Below are positions 1 through 11,273 of a stretch of 64,000 bases of DNA, piece after piece. Within the stretch, counting starts at the first letter, position 1; every line of letters begins with the position of its first letter. Below the pieces are notes generated by a model. The model was not told the DNA's origin. It did not search any database and saw nothing but the letters and a program-made list of their open reading frames with translations. Source of the DNA: Oscheius tipulae (lineage: Eukaryota > Nematoda > Chromadorea > Rhabditida > Rhabditidae). Position numbers and translations under genes: made by a program. The DNA lies in NCBI GenBank assembly GCA_037178975.1, contig JASJZH010000004.1, forward strand, positions 868,001-932,000. The letters are read 5' to 3'.

Positions 1-1395
1 GCCTAAAGTGTTTTCAGCGATCACAAGTATACTTTGGGCGCCCGACTCGATGGCGCAAACATGGGGCAGCGTTTTTCTCGAGAATCAACCCATACACCCT
101 TGGCATCATTTTTGCCTTCGGTAGGCATAATCAAATTACTGTTCAAGAAGGGTAGTCCCCTGGAGACCAAAAACTACCGGCCTATGTCCACAATCTACAA
201 GGTACTGACGGCAATTATTGGACAGAGAATGTTGCAAACACTGGAGTTCAATCAGACATCTGATCAGGCAGGCTTCCGGAAAGGATTTTCAACATCTCAT
301 CATATTCTGGTCGTAAACGAGCTCATCCAAAGAAGTCAAGAATACAATCTACCCCTCTTCCTAGTCGTCAATGATTACAAAAAGGCATTCGACACGATTG
401 AGCATCCAGCTGTTTGGAAATCGCTTTACACACAAGGAGTTCCGGCCAAATTCATTCGCCTCCTCCACAACATCTACATGTACGCCAAAGTCCAAGTCAA
501 CGCAGTTGGTGGATCAGTTGAACTGGATGTCCAACGAGGAGTGAGACAAGGGGACACAATTTCGCCGGCCCTCTTTTCTGCCACCATGAAAACGGTATTC
601 AGAAGTTTGGACTGGAATGAAAAAGGTATTAATATTCAAGGACAATGGCTCTCAAATCTTCGTTTTGCGGATGATATAGTATTAGTCTCTACTTCCGCTG
701 CTGCAGCTGAACAAATGCTTCAAGAACTATCCGATGCCAGCAAAACAGTAGGATTAGAATTGAACATGGAAAAGACATTCGTTATGTGCAACAGACGACC
801 AGCAGTTATCAAGGTAGAAGGAGTGAGGATACAATACAAGACCGAAGCAATCTACTTGGGCCAAAGAATTTCGTTTGACAGGAACCCAGCCCTTGAAATC
901 TCAAGAAGGATGTTTCAACAAGTTCCACCAACTTCTTCCAGCAGGACCGTCTCCATTCGACACAAGAGAAAAATCTTCATATCCTGTATTTAACCGGCCC
1001 TTCTTTATGCAAGCGAAACATGGACTCTTCGAGAACGGGACTGTACGAAACTAGTGATCGCTCAGAGAAGAATGCTCCGAAGATGTCTTGGTGTCTCTTT
1101 GCTGGATAGGCGGACAAACAACTGGCTCATGGAGAGGACCAAAGTCGCAGATGTTAGAGAGAGATGGGCCATAAGAAAATGGAACTTTGCAAAGAAAATA
1201 TCATACGCGGACACATGGACGAGACGAGTGCTGGAATGACGCCCTTGGAGAGCAATCAGACCATCAGGACGACCGAAACCCAGATGGAGTGAGTTTCACA
1301 GGCGAAATGGGACAAAGTTGGATGCGAGTGGCTAGAGAAGATCAAGCCCAATGGAACCAGCATAGAATGCGACACGTGAACACGTTGAAATCGTA
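1..1395 (+). mobile_element. RTE-type non-LTR retrotransposon, 3' part, inactivated
   Basis: This is the reverse transcriptase and C-terminal part of a LINE, cut by the window edge. In the frame starting at 34 one sees the RT motifs: the F.KGFST region, the first catalytic aspartate in NDYKKAFDTIEH, GVRQGDTISPALF, the YADD-equivalent FADDIVLVS and the downstream LNMEKT. The same frame continues past a TAA at 991-993 into LLYASETWTLR and RMLRRCLGVSLLDRR, a typical RTE/CR1-like tail, then meets a TGA at 1237-1239 where a Trp codon is expected. The copy ends near 1395 in a run of TAAA units, the microsatellite tail seen on RTE elements. The two nonsense codons make this copy non-autonomous. RTE rather than CR1 is inferred from the tail and motif order. 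Confidence 0.87.
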
Positions 1396-2131
1396 ATAAA
1401 TAAATAAATAAACAGGCATGCATCAAAGGAACCTCCAGCAAAAATGAAGTCAGAGGTGTACAAGTTCAAATTCGAGAAAAACAGCTCGGCTCGACTCCAT
1501 TTCTAGTCGAGTGGAGTCGACGAGTGAGCGTTTTTCTCAAAATCTGCCTGATACATTATCTTATCAGCTAAACTCTTCTTGACATGCCATGAATTGCAAC
1601 CTTTCACTCGTGATCACAGACGGACTGACACCACTGCGCTTTAGTAGTAGAGAGATCGAACTGTCAGCATGAAAGTAAAATTGCATTCGTATATGAACAA
1701 CCCGTGAAACAAAGCTTTTTGCACGAAGCTTCGATTTGTCTCTCCTTTCTCCAGTCATCTCTAAAGTAAAGTTTCTATCCGGCAGAGATCCTTGGAGAGC
1801 TCTGTGAGTCAAGCTCCTGCGGGGTCTTGCGACACCGACCGTTGCGGAAGCTTCCCGAGGGCCAGATCGCGGGGCATTACGTGCTGGCGCCACCTGCCAC
1901 TGCGCTATTCTGATCTTTCTTTACTAAAGCGCAATGGTGTCCGTCCGTCCGTCTGTCTGTCATGGTGTCCGCACAATTGCATGTCAACCCTAATACCAAA
2001 AACGCTGACAAGTCATTTCATGTCAAGAGATAAGGGAACAATCCAGCTGCGGAGGAAACTGCTACTAGGGAAGCGGCGAAGCCGCCTGTTATCAACTAAA
2101 CAGGCTGCGAAGCTGCCGTCGGCAGCTGGTC
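1396..2131. repeat. Dispersed repeat family with GTCC minisatellite, two facing copies
   Basis: No gene is seen here. 1579-1656 is similar to 31758-31839, both in the same orientation with a shared TAGTAGTAG-GAGAT block. 1917-2131 carries ACTAAAGCGCAATGGT followed by GTCC/GTCT repeats and is a diverged copy of 57588-57822. The 1621-1650 segment is the reverse complement of the 1920-1955 segment, so two copies face each other around about 270 bp. Shared GAAGCGGCGAAG and GCAGCTGGT blocks mark the far end of the family. The transposon class is unknown. Confidence 0.7.
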
Positions 2132-4335
2132 TCTAAAAACAAAATAACGGAACTGCAAAAAGCAAAAGATCTTTCCGTTATCAGTTTTTCGATACTGCAG
2201 ACGCGATTGCAGCAAAATAAATTCTTTCATCAACTTTTGATGAAACTTATGTGGTTGCAGGCTTAAGAGAGCGATAAGAGAGAAAAGCACCCAACACAAA
2301 CTGTGTAATGTTTTGGATGTGAGGAGATGAAAAGAAGAAGATGGAGAGTGATAGGGGATGGGTGCACGTGGGGGACGAGGCTCAAATATTTCTCTCCCAT
2401 ACAATCTTGGCAATCTAGGACATCCATACCCATATCATCTAGGTATCCATACTGTCATTCCGTACCGTCTCGGCATACAGAAGAAGTCTCTCCCGTACTG
2501 TATCAGCAGTCAAAAGACGATTCACCTGTATTGTAAAACTAAAAAAAGAAACTTCAAAAACTATTGGAGCTGTAAAAAGTTGTAAAAATAGTGTAGGGAT
2601 TAAACATAAAAATTTGTAGACACAAAACTGCATTGCAATTCACTTCTCTTCTTTTTTTTCTAGTCTACATGGATGAATCAGTTGTGTTTCAATAGTCCGG
2701 TTCTATTATGCTTGCCGTGAAACAACTTTTCATTGAAAACACTTTTACAAAAAATGGGTCTGCAACCAAGTCCAAAACATTTGAGAAAGCATGTGACGAG
2801 TATTCTCATTCCCAGCCTTCCCACGATTTAGTCCGGGGTCAATCTCCAAGAACCAAAGAGTACAAAAAAAAAAAAAGTTGGTCATTACCTCATTCAAATT
2901 ATTTCTGACAGGCCCTGGCATCTGTATGTTACAGCTAGTTTATAAATAGTCGAGATTGCTGCATTGTTCAATTAATCTCACATTCTTTTTCTGTTTTTGT
3001 GTCTCTCTGTCTCATCTATTTCTCTTTCTATCTGTCTCTCTATCTCTCTGCTTCTCACCCCCCAGACCTATTCTTAGCATCTTTTTCCTCCAAGAATGAG
3101 AATTACTCGTCCTATTGGGACACAAGTTGCCTTGTAACAGAAAAGGGGGAAGGCAGAAAGCGCCTGTTGATTATCATCTTGTCGTCAGGAGGTCCCCTTT
3201 TCTTCTTTCTAGTCTGCTAGTCTGGTCGACAAACTACTGGAAACTGCTCACTTATTGTTCCACTCTGGCCATAAAAGAAAGTCCTGCAGGGAACGAACCG
3301 GTTATCTGGAATCTTCATTTCGTCTTCAATTTTAACTTGCCGTCTCAGCTCAAAATCCAGTTCCTTGCCCTTTGAGCATGTTTTCGCGTTCAGTAATCCC
3401 CTACTGCTCTTTTCTCTGCTTCTCTATCTGTTACAGTCGCCAACAGGCTCGACAACGTCAACCTTAGAAAAAGGGCGGAAATTCGAAAAAAAAAAAAAAA
3501 AAAAAGGCGTGATCTGGGAGTAATTATAGCAACCTTGAAGAGCTTGTTTTTACGGAGAAACAAGAGTATAACTACACTGCTATCTCTTTGTCACTTTGTC
3601 TCTCTGTGTCTCTCTGTTTCGCTGTCTCTCTCCCCCTCCCTCTCTCTCTTCTTTTCTTTTACGATTCACAAGGCATTTTCCGTTTTTTACCATCCAGCGT
3701 TTTCCCACTCTCACGGCTCCACTTTCTCCACCTACAGCTCATTCCAATGACGGAAATAGTCGTGTTATTTTGCTTGTCGTGGACAAAGTGACTTTCCCAC
3801 CAGTATCCGTAAATTTTAAACAGTAGTAGAAGGACTCTGTTCACTGTTTGTGTTCTTCTCTCTCTGTTCGAAATTAACCTCTCATTATTACCGTCCTCTT
3901 TGTTTTTCCGCCATTCATACGACCGAAGCAGTCATCATAGATTACCACGTCCATCCCAGCTCCTCTTACTCTCTCCCTGTCTCTCTGTCCCGTTCTCGCT
4001 TCTTCAGTGTTTATCAGACCGTGAACAGTTCTCAAAAGTTCCCCTTCCCCTATTCACCTATCCTTTGAAACATTTCGAAAATAACGGACATGTGCATTAT
4101 CTCTTCTCTATCTAAGAATGCCATTTGGTTTGCTGGAACACCTCTTTTTTCGGAAACCGTAGGCAGACTTTCAGGTGGCCCCAGTTCTATAAAGAAATCC
4201 AAGTATGAGATGCTGTAAGTCGTCCGTCTGCACCGACTCAATTCCGAAGAAGGATGAAAAGGTTGTCACTGTCAAGATTCTACTATGGGGTGGGTTTTCC
4301 TAGGTAACATGAATGAACTGATGTATCAAGCATTT
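2132..4335. other. Non-genic stretch with pyrimidine repeats and motif cores
   Basis: No convincing gene is seen. It contains degenerate TCTGTCTC-type tracts at about 2999-3055 and 3588-3655, an A run near 3487, and TGTTTCA cores at 2685, 2718 and near 4065. A frame at 2358-2530 encodes three loose Pro-Tyr-x-Leu-Gly units but shows no splice context, so it is not called. Confidence 0.5.
2685..2724. promoter_or_regulatory. Convergent pair of putative 21U-RNA promoters
   Basis: A plus-strand TGTTTCA (2685-2691) and a minus-strand copy (TGAAACA, 2718-2724) face each other. Between them lies one TATA-like block, CTATTATG at 2703-2710, at the usual offset from both cores. If both fire, their small RNAs would be read from overlapping templates. 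Confidence 0.5.
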
Positions 4336-4339
4336 TGGG

Positions 4340-5900
4340 ATTTGAACTACCGTACAACCTCTATTAGAAGCGCATGCGCTTCTATTTTTCAATCACCCCG
4401 TTTGAGTGCGCTTATAATAGAGGATGCGCTTCAATTTTTCGATGAGTCACTTTATAACCAAACCAAGGCAACAAACAAACGATAACAACAAAAATTACTC
4501 TTTAAAGTCTATTGGCGAGTAGCTATCTTCTTCATTTTCTTCGAGTGTAAAATCACTCAGCTCTTCAATTGCTGTTTCTTCTTTGCGACGCTTCTGGAGA
4601 AGTGATAGTCCGGTTAAAATAGATGCATCGCTTTTGAAACAGTGGATGAGAGTCTTCTGATCCATCAAGTGAATTCGAAATTCCACATGATTTGAATGAT
4701 CCCACAATCGTATCTTTTGTCAGCTGGTGCCAGGCTTGGGCAATCCATCCAAAATACTTGTCCATTGAGGGAGCTTTCGGATTTCCGGCTTTTGTATATT
4801 CTCTTGATTCATGAGTGAGCCAATCTTCATATTGCTCCTGAATTTTGTTTTTGAATGGGGCGTTCCATGATACATCCGTAGCCTGAGCCACTATTAGAAG
4901 AATCGGAATTGACCCTTACCTGGATATACAGAGTACAGCCCGCTGGTACTAAAGTAGAATCAATCCTGAGTTCATCGAGCTTCTTCATCGTAGCCTTCGA
5001 TTTGTGAACGGAATACTGATCCCAGATCAATAGTCTTTTCCCGAACAACGTTGGTCCCAGAACTTTTTGCAAATATTCGGCCGTATTTGCATCGTTCATC
5101 CAGCTCTTCTTTGACCAGCAAAGCTCCAACTTGTTCTTGTATTTCTCGACGATACGTCTGTCTGGTCTGACTCACGGAAGGATTACAAAAGGACGACATT
5201 TGTATCCGTCGTCTCTTGCCGTCAGCATGACAGTGTACAGAGCTTCTCGTGTCCTGTTGTTATCAGTCGGACCTATAAAAAACATTAGTAAGTACCAGTA
5301 TTAAAATTCACCTCAGATGCTCCTTTCTCCGCAATCGTTATTTTTTGGGACAGGCTCGATGCTGACGCATGTTTCGTCTGCAGTGAAATTATTTTGATAG
5401 TTGTTTCTTCTTCTTCTTTCAGCGAGTTTGTGGACAAAATTGACCACATGTTCCTCGAGGTCCTCTGGTGGTTTTTGACAAGTTGAAGTGACACGCCTCG
5501 ATTCCAAATTGGGTCTACGGAGAAACTTTTCTAGCCATCCATTAGAAATCTGAATTATGCTAAAGACAAACATGTTTAAAGTCACTAAGTTTAAAGCTCT
5601 CATCGCTTGACAGCTCTTTTGCCTTTTTTTATTATTCGGCGGCTCACAGAATGTTTTTTAGAACGTTAAAGCTTGATCCATTCAAGGAGATCTTTGTCCA
5701 ACTTCAAGTCTTCCAGTGGCCGTCCTGCGCCGTGTAAACGCTTTCCTCCGAGTCCGCTTTACTCTCTTCTTAATTATCGATGTACAAACAGAAAAATAAA
5801 TACCTTTGAAGGGCTAGAGAACTCTTACGTGCTCGCCACTGTTGAGTTTGTCGCCTGTCGACCCGAAATTGCTTTGCGGCTTGTAGAGAACTTGTACTAA
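4340..5900 (-). pseudogene. pogo/Tigger-like transposase, degraded
   Basis: A DDE transposase of the pogo (CENP-B related) group read on the minus strand. From 5' to 3' the remains are a psq-type helix-turn-helix (AAKQFRVDRRQTQQW, near 5880-5830), a CENP-B-type HTH (KRLHGAGRPLEDLKLD near 5750, SNGWLEKFLRRPNLESRRV near 5545), the first catalytic region NFTADETC, the second aspartate in LLIWDQYSVHKS, and the tail DVSWNAPFKNKIQEQYEDW ending at a stop at 4495. A TGA interrupts the frame near 5170. Frameshifts occur at an A run near 5340 and again in the tail near 4650. A small intron (about 4883-4918) fits the tail join. Paired TCTATTAGAAGCGCA-like sequences at 4360-4430 may be the 3' terminal repeat. 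It cannot make an intact transposase as read. Confidence 0.85.
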
Positions 5901-6126
5901 ACAAGAACACTGAAACATAAAAGCTCTTCTCTTTTCGTGGTTTCGGTGAAACAAATAACTATAAACCCCGAAACAGCTCGTTCCCATTACTTTCTAGGTC
6001 TTGCTCTCTTCAAAAATAGTGAAATTTGCAACGACGAAGTGACCGAAAGAGAAACAGTCTCTGTCTGTCATTTTACTTTGTACCAGTGGACTTCGAAAAC
6101 ACAGCAAAGTTGCGGGCCATTTGTGA

Positions 6127-6148
6127 ACTATATGCACTCGTTGAAACA
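6127..6148 (-). promoter_or_regulatory. Putative 21U-RNA (type I piRNA) promoter
   Basis: Minus-strand TGTTTCA core (6142-6148) with GCATATAG 9 nt downstream. It lies upstream of the G-alpha exons outside any recognised exon. Confidence 0.6.
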
Positions 6149-6218
6149 TATTTTGCAACTTGAGGCTTCACCCTCAGAGAGCTTGGAATCTGGAAGCTGA
6201 ATCCCAATGTTTTCAAAT

Positions 6219-6238
6219 TGTTTCAGCCTGCTTATAAC
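6219..6238 (+). promoter_or_regulatory. Putative 21U-RNA promoter
   Basis: Plus-strand TGTTTCA (6219-6225) followed by CTTATAAC at 6231. It lies 90 bp from an oppositely oriented copy. Confidence 0.65.
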
Positions 6239-6548
6239 TGTGTAGAACTGTTGAAAATTCAATATTTGACACATAATGAACAAAAAGTACCATTATAATG
6301 TTTCAATCTGTCTACAACCAGGGTACCACTCGTTCGACTTCGTTAAGTTCTTGTTTGCTTCAGCTGCCCCATTTTCCTAGTTGTCCATGGATAGCGGCTA
6401 CAGTACCTTCTTGCATGTTTTATGAATTTTATGGCTGTTTTGGCACAAACTGTTTTCTAGCTATTATTTTTGCAACCAGAACCTCAAAGTAAGCGCGGTT
6501 TTTCTTCTGTACTGTAAGCAAGAACACTAAAACAAAAAAATGTTTCAG

Positions 6549-9500
6549 GAGCCGACGAATCCGGGAAGAGCACTATTCTGAAGCAGATGAGGTACGCTTT
6601 TCCTGCTAACGTGACGCTCTCACCCAATAAGGTTTCTGAGTTGCGGGTACAGAACGTCACGTTTTCCTTTAGTTGCGTGTAAACCCCTAACTAAAGGGCT
6701 ATAAATCCGAAGCGAGAGGGAAACCTATATCTATAAGCTTAGTGTCGCTATACCATTATCTGATGCACAGCATAGCCGCTAGGTTTCCACCCGAAGGCCG
6801 GAGCCAAAATCCTCGTAAGGCTTCTTGGGGCAAACTTAGGGGCTAAGCTGTGCATCAGGTAATGGTGTAGCGGTGCTAAGCCTATAGATATATTGTATCC
6901 CTCTCGCTTCGGATTAAAAACCCTTTAGTTCGGGTGAAAACCCGAATTAAAGGAAAACGTGACGTTCTGCACCCACAACTTTAGAATCCTTATCGGGTGC
7001 AGAACGTCACGCTACCGCTTTTCTTTATCTTTACCCATATCCATTTCTTCAGGATTATTCACAAAGACGGCTTCTCGAAGAATGACAGGATAGCCAGGAG
7101 GACGGCTGTCTACACCGATGTTGTGAACTCTATGATCTCACTGATTCAAGGGGGTCTGCTGCTGAAAATGCACGAAATTAGGGAGAACGATTTGGTGAGA
7201 GCTTCAATTTTCGGGAACTTTTCGATTTCAGATGGCAGAAACAATACGCGTTCTAACAAAAGACTCTTTTATGCTGTTTGTGAAACAGTTCTGATTTTTT
7301 ACGGCTCTGACGCTAGAAGATTTTCTAATATAAAAAAAGGCTCCAGATAAAACCTCCGATTGCTTTTGTTGTTTCACCAAAAGGTTAAACGGAAAAAAGC
7401 GGTTAAAGATCTACTTACACTGTCCTTTGAGAGAGAAAAGGCAATGAGAGACTTGATCCCCATGTTCAAAATTATTACCTACTTCAACCCCCGTTCAACT
7501 TTTATTATTTCACAGACGGGGTAAGTGTAAAGAAAACATCTAGGAAACATTGATTTTATCATTCGAAATTGAAAATCTACTCACCATAATAAGATTTTAC
7601 CTTTTCATGTTTCACAGTTTGGTGAAAAGACAGAAGATGTCGAGGACCCAATCAGTTAGCTGCTTTGGGTGGAAAATAGAGAATAAGAAACTTTGTCTTT
7701 CTATTCAGGTCTCATCGATATTTCTACTATATGTTGCCACAAAAGATTGATGTAGCAAAGACCGTACGAGTTCCACTTCCGATAAAAGCAAAGGAATTGT
7801 TGTAGAGACAACATCCGAGCGTCTACCATGTTCGAGATCTAGCTTTGGAATTTTTGGTATATACCGAGAATAAATAAAAAAAGCCTGAGATTACTCTAGT
7901 ACCACGTCAACTTTTGTTTCACTTTCTGGATAAAAACAAGGAAATTGTTGAGTGACCAATACTTCTTGGGTAAATCAATCATTTCTCTTTCAAGGAATGC
8001 TAGGAGTTCATCACCAAAACCCCCCATGATCATAAAAAAGATCAAGTTTCACCTCCTATCAATCTCGGCAGTACCAATTGAAACTTTTTCAGGACTCCCT
8101 ACAAGTTTTACGATCAGTAGCCAGTAATAATATCGAGTCTACGATGCCTCAGGTTGGCCAATCCTCTGCCTAAAAACCGTATTTTGGGCGTTCAGCATAT
8201 AGCCGACATAATTCAGTCACTCTGGGATGATCCAGTCATGAAAAAGGTCTACGAAAGGAGGAACCTTTTTCAAATCAACGATGCTGCAGCATAGTGGGCT
8301 TTTCTTCGAATTTCGAGGAATGGATAAGGCACTTTAGAATTGGTTAATAGGAACCGGTGAAGGTCCACTGTAAAACTTGTACTCTATGAATAACAGTCAC
8401 ATTAGAAGTTGGGGCAATGATTTCCAGACACAGTTCAGTTTTTGTTTCACCGATTATATTACCCAAAACCGAGAAGTGGTTGTTGTGTCTTTGGGGGGAC
8501 ACAATCTGAATATTCTAGAAAGAGCAGCGTGGGTTTTATAAATTTATTTAGGCAAGGAGATTAGAAAGAAGGGGGCAAAAAGGGAGACAAGAGAAACAAT
8601 TCCTCAAAAATAGGGAAGCGAACGAGGGTCCGCGCGAGGTACGGTAGCACTCGTGGCGGGGCCCACTCGTTAGCGCGCATTCAAATTGAGCCAGACTCTA
8701 CAGTGGTTGACTAGTAAGGCTGTGGAAAGCTCTAGCTTCAGTAAATTCAAAAAGTTTCAGTTTCTTCGATGAATTGGACAGAATACGAGCTATCGGCTAT
8801 CTACCAAGCGATGAGGACATTCTAGTAACGAGAGTCGAATCGACTGGAATCCAAGAAATGTGCTACAATATCAAGACGGTCTTGTTCAGGTATAGTTTTG
8901 GTTTTCCAGCACGTCCCCTGGACAGGAGATCTATTAACTTGAAACCTATACGAAGGAGCCTTGAAACATATATTTTATAGCCAACAAAATCGGGAAAAAA
9001 CTAGAATAAATCGGTGAAATTGAAAAAATACGTTGGCTGCGCTTCATTTTTAAAGTTTCGAGCTTTTTCAATGTTTTTGCTCAGTTTTTCCGTCAAATTT
9101 GTTGTCAAGTAGGTCTTTTTGATAGTAAAATTCGATAACAACGTCAAAACAAGAAAAAAATACTCCAGAAAACTGATTAAAATGGCAAAACCAAAAAGAA
9201 GTTTTGCAGACTCAGCGCCAATTTCATTTGAACAGATATGCGCGAAAGCAGTTAGTTCTTTAACATGCCGCTCTTTGTTGTAAATGGACTATAGAGCGGA
9301 GATCTAGCCAGTTCGGATATCCTTAGGCCGCTGGCTCGAATCCGACTCGACGGATGGCTTTTTTGTTTTTCTACAAGTGGAAAACTGGACCAATAGTTTT
9401 GCCGTAGGAAGTTGCTATAAACACGCGATGAAACATATAACAAAGAGACAGACTGACAAGGAGAAACAAGAACAGAAAAGACAAGACATTTTCTAGTGTC

Positions 9501-10833
9501 TACGACATGCCCGGTCAGCGAAGTCAACGCCGAAAATGGCTCAACTATTTCCAAGACGTGGACGCCGTCATTTTCGTCTGTGCCGTGTCCGAATACGATC
9601 AAGCCATCCGAGAAGACAACAAGACTAATAGAATCTATGAGTCTGTCACTCTCTTCGAAATCATTGCCAATAGCCAATACTTTGTGAATTCGCAGGTATG
9701 ACTCTCTTTTTTTGGAAATAGGCAGAGTTCAGATAATTCTCTTCATGAACAAGAAGGACTTGTTCGTAGAAAAACTAGATAGGAGCCCGATAAAGAACTA
9801 CTTTGGAGGATTCAAAGGTCAGTTTTTTTTAAATTTTCTTGTTCAAGCTCGAGAAACTATAATTTGTTTTAACACTGACTATGAGAAGTACTGGTGAAAC
9901 CACAATATCTTCTGAAAGTTCAAAATAGGTTTTCGACTGTTTTCAAGCTGCTCTACCGAATAAAGACAGAGAGTAGTGTAAAGAACCAAATAATACTGCA
10001 CCTAAAATAAAGTGAAACATAAGTGCATGTCTTATTTCAAGTAGGGAACTAATCTTTTGACACTCTCCCAAAGTAGTGTTGCAATCGTACAAGCATCTGA
10101 AAAAATTTTTGAAAGAACCAACCCAAGAAGCTTCGGTTCAGTTACTAAAAGCAAATAGCATCTAAACTATGAAAACGCGATGATGTCTGTGGTTGACTCT
10201 GTTTGTTTGTTCGTGGCCACGAAACAAAAGCAAAACAAAAAGCTGTAATTGTTGTTCTTTTAAACTGTTGCCAACAAATTTAGTTGGACAACAACTCAGA
10301 AAAGGGACGACGAATTACCAGCGACAGACTGTCGACAGAGGAAAGAAACAGACAGAGAGACAGAGAAATTCTCTTATTATCAACTCTTTTTCTAGACAAA
10401 GAGACTTGGGCAGCGACATAGGAACATGGACGGAAAAATAGATGACCGTAAAGTCGTCGCCAGACGGCGAAGCCGGCTGGTCAAGGTGAAACCTCAAAAA
10501 TACTAAAATTGTCCAGCTTGACATCTAACACTTGCCAGAATTCCGATAAGACAAAATTTCACGACAACCCGAGCTCTAGAAGCGGGGAAAAGCTTCCTTG
10601 GTATGAAGCATAACTTTTCACTAAATATGATTATTTCACATTAACTAACGGAACATTGTTCGTTCTATACTCCTGTCATGTATCGTATTCAGTGAAACAA
10701 ATTGTTTTCAGTTCAGAACACCTACGCAAATGGAATGCGCTACTTCAGACGGATGTTCTTTGAAAAGACGCTGAAATGGGAAGAAGACAGACGTCTTCAT
10801 GTCCATGAAACTTGTGCTACTAACACTTCACAG
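6549..10833 (+). CDS. Heterotrimeric G-protein alpha subunit, partial model
   Basis: Encodes a GTP-binding alpha subunit that would couple receptors to effectors at the inner face of the plasma membrane. Exons read: 6549-6591 (P-loop GADESGKSTILKQM), 7053-7194 (RIIHKDGFSKNDRIARR), from 7384 (helical domain, VKRKKAVKDLL), 8196-8293 (IQSLWDDPVMKKVYERR), 8761-8889 (switch I, DILVTRVESTGIQE), 9497-9695 (switch II, VYDMPGQRSQRRKWLNYF), 9733-9817 (guanine-specificity motif MNKKD) and 10712-10833 (TCAT motif). Most junctions are in phase. The join between the 7384 exon and 8196 is not, so an exon is probably missing there. The first exon (MG..., up to LLLLG) and the last exon were not found with confidence; a fragment resembling a C-terminal SDLIIDLL lies at 11704. 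Switch II has Met-Pro-Gly where most alpha subunits have Val-Gly-Gly, while the catalytic Gln is kept. Divergence suggests a nematode gpa-type sensory alpha subunit. Confidence 0.85.
6610..7011. mobile_element. MITE with long terminal inverted repeats
   Basis: About 400 bp. The left end (GTGACGCTCTCACCCAATAAGG at 6611) and right end (read inward from 7011) pair over some 60 bp, including CAGAACGTCACGTTTTCCTTTA. Inner arms (TGATGCACAG near 6760, CTGTGCATCAGGTAATGG near 6847) also pair, so most of the element can fold back. No ORF. It fills nearly all of the G-alpha intron 6592-7052. Confidence 0.85.
7521..8195. other. Intron of the G-alpha gene, possible missing exon
   Basis: Lies between two recognised exons whose phases do not match, so a short exon may be hidden here. 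TGTTTCA cores occur near 7610 and 7913. Confidence 0.4.
8443..8460 (+). promoter_or_regulatory. Putative 21U-RNA promoter
   Basis: TGTTTCA (8443-8449) with TTATATT at 8454, inside a G-alpha intron and in the same orientation as the host gene. Confidence 0.55.
8945..8968 (-). promoter_or_regulatory. Putative 21U-RNA promoter
   Basis: Minus-strand TGTTTCA (8962-8968) with CGTATAGG about 10-14 nt downstream, antisense within a G-alpha intron. Confidence 0.55.
9414..9435 (-). promoter_or_regulatory. Putative 21U-RNA promoter
   Basis: Minus-strand TGTTTCA (9429-9435) followed by TTTATAGC, in the G-alpha intron just upstream of the switch II exon. Confidence 0.6.
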
Positions 10834-11130
10834 GTAATTGCGTTTTCACTGATTTGGGAGAAGAATGATAAGCGTGGATACCAGTAATACTCTTGGTCAA
10901 GTCTATATTTATGGTAAGCGTCAAACATATTGTGCAAACAGCCTAATGTGTTAGCAGAATTTGCAGAATTTCACACTTTTTTCGTTTCAAGCAATGTTGA
11001 GAGAAGGTTGGATTCTGAGATACTAGCCCTCCAGAGAGTTTGTAGTAATAGCTCTACTTTTGCTCAAATTGTGGCATTAACTTCTTATGTTTAGAGAAAA
11101 GTCGTTGACAACTAAAATATACTCGTTCCA
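10834..11130. other. Gap after the last recognised G-alpha exon
   Basis: The terminal G-alpha exon should lie in or beyond this stretch; none was recognised. Confidence 0.4.
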
Positions 11131-11234
11131 GTGATCACCAGAGGTGTGTAAAAGTACCGTATACCCGATTGTCGATAGCGCGGCAATATACGCACTTCGG
11201 GTATACGGTACTTTCGCATACCCCTGGTGATCAC
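11131..11234. mobile_element. Palindromic MITE, GTATACCC family copy 1
   Basis: Near-perfect 104-bp palindrome with 38-bp arms starting GTGATCACCAG at each end. The arms contain GGTGTG..AAAGTACCGTATACCCGA. The same TIR core occurs at 52419-52562. Confidence 0.85.
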
Positions 11235-11253
11235 ATCAAAAAGGTAGTAATTT

Positions 11254-11273
11254 TGTTTCACATTGTCTATAAA
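11254..11273 (+). promoter_or_regulatory. Putative 21U-RNA promoter
   Basis: TGTTTCA (11254-11260), then CATTGT and CTATAAAG. The same downstream layout recurs at 19954. Confidence 0.65.

Noticed and set aside
1605-1960. GTCC repeats flanking 270 bp as a complete transposon with TIRs
   Set aside because: Copies elsewhere occur singly and in either orientation, so the facing pair may be chance; no target duplication seen.
2358-2585. Frame with three PY-LG units, a possible neuropeptide or structural exon
   Set aside because: No signal peptide, no dibasic cleavage pattern and no convincing splice sites; too short to support.
6541-6547. TGTTTCA at the G-alpha splice acceptor as a piRNA promoter
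   Set aside because: It overlaps a TTTCAG acceptor and lacks a TATA block; this and similar sites (46958, 58545) are explained by splicing.
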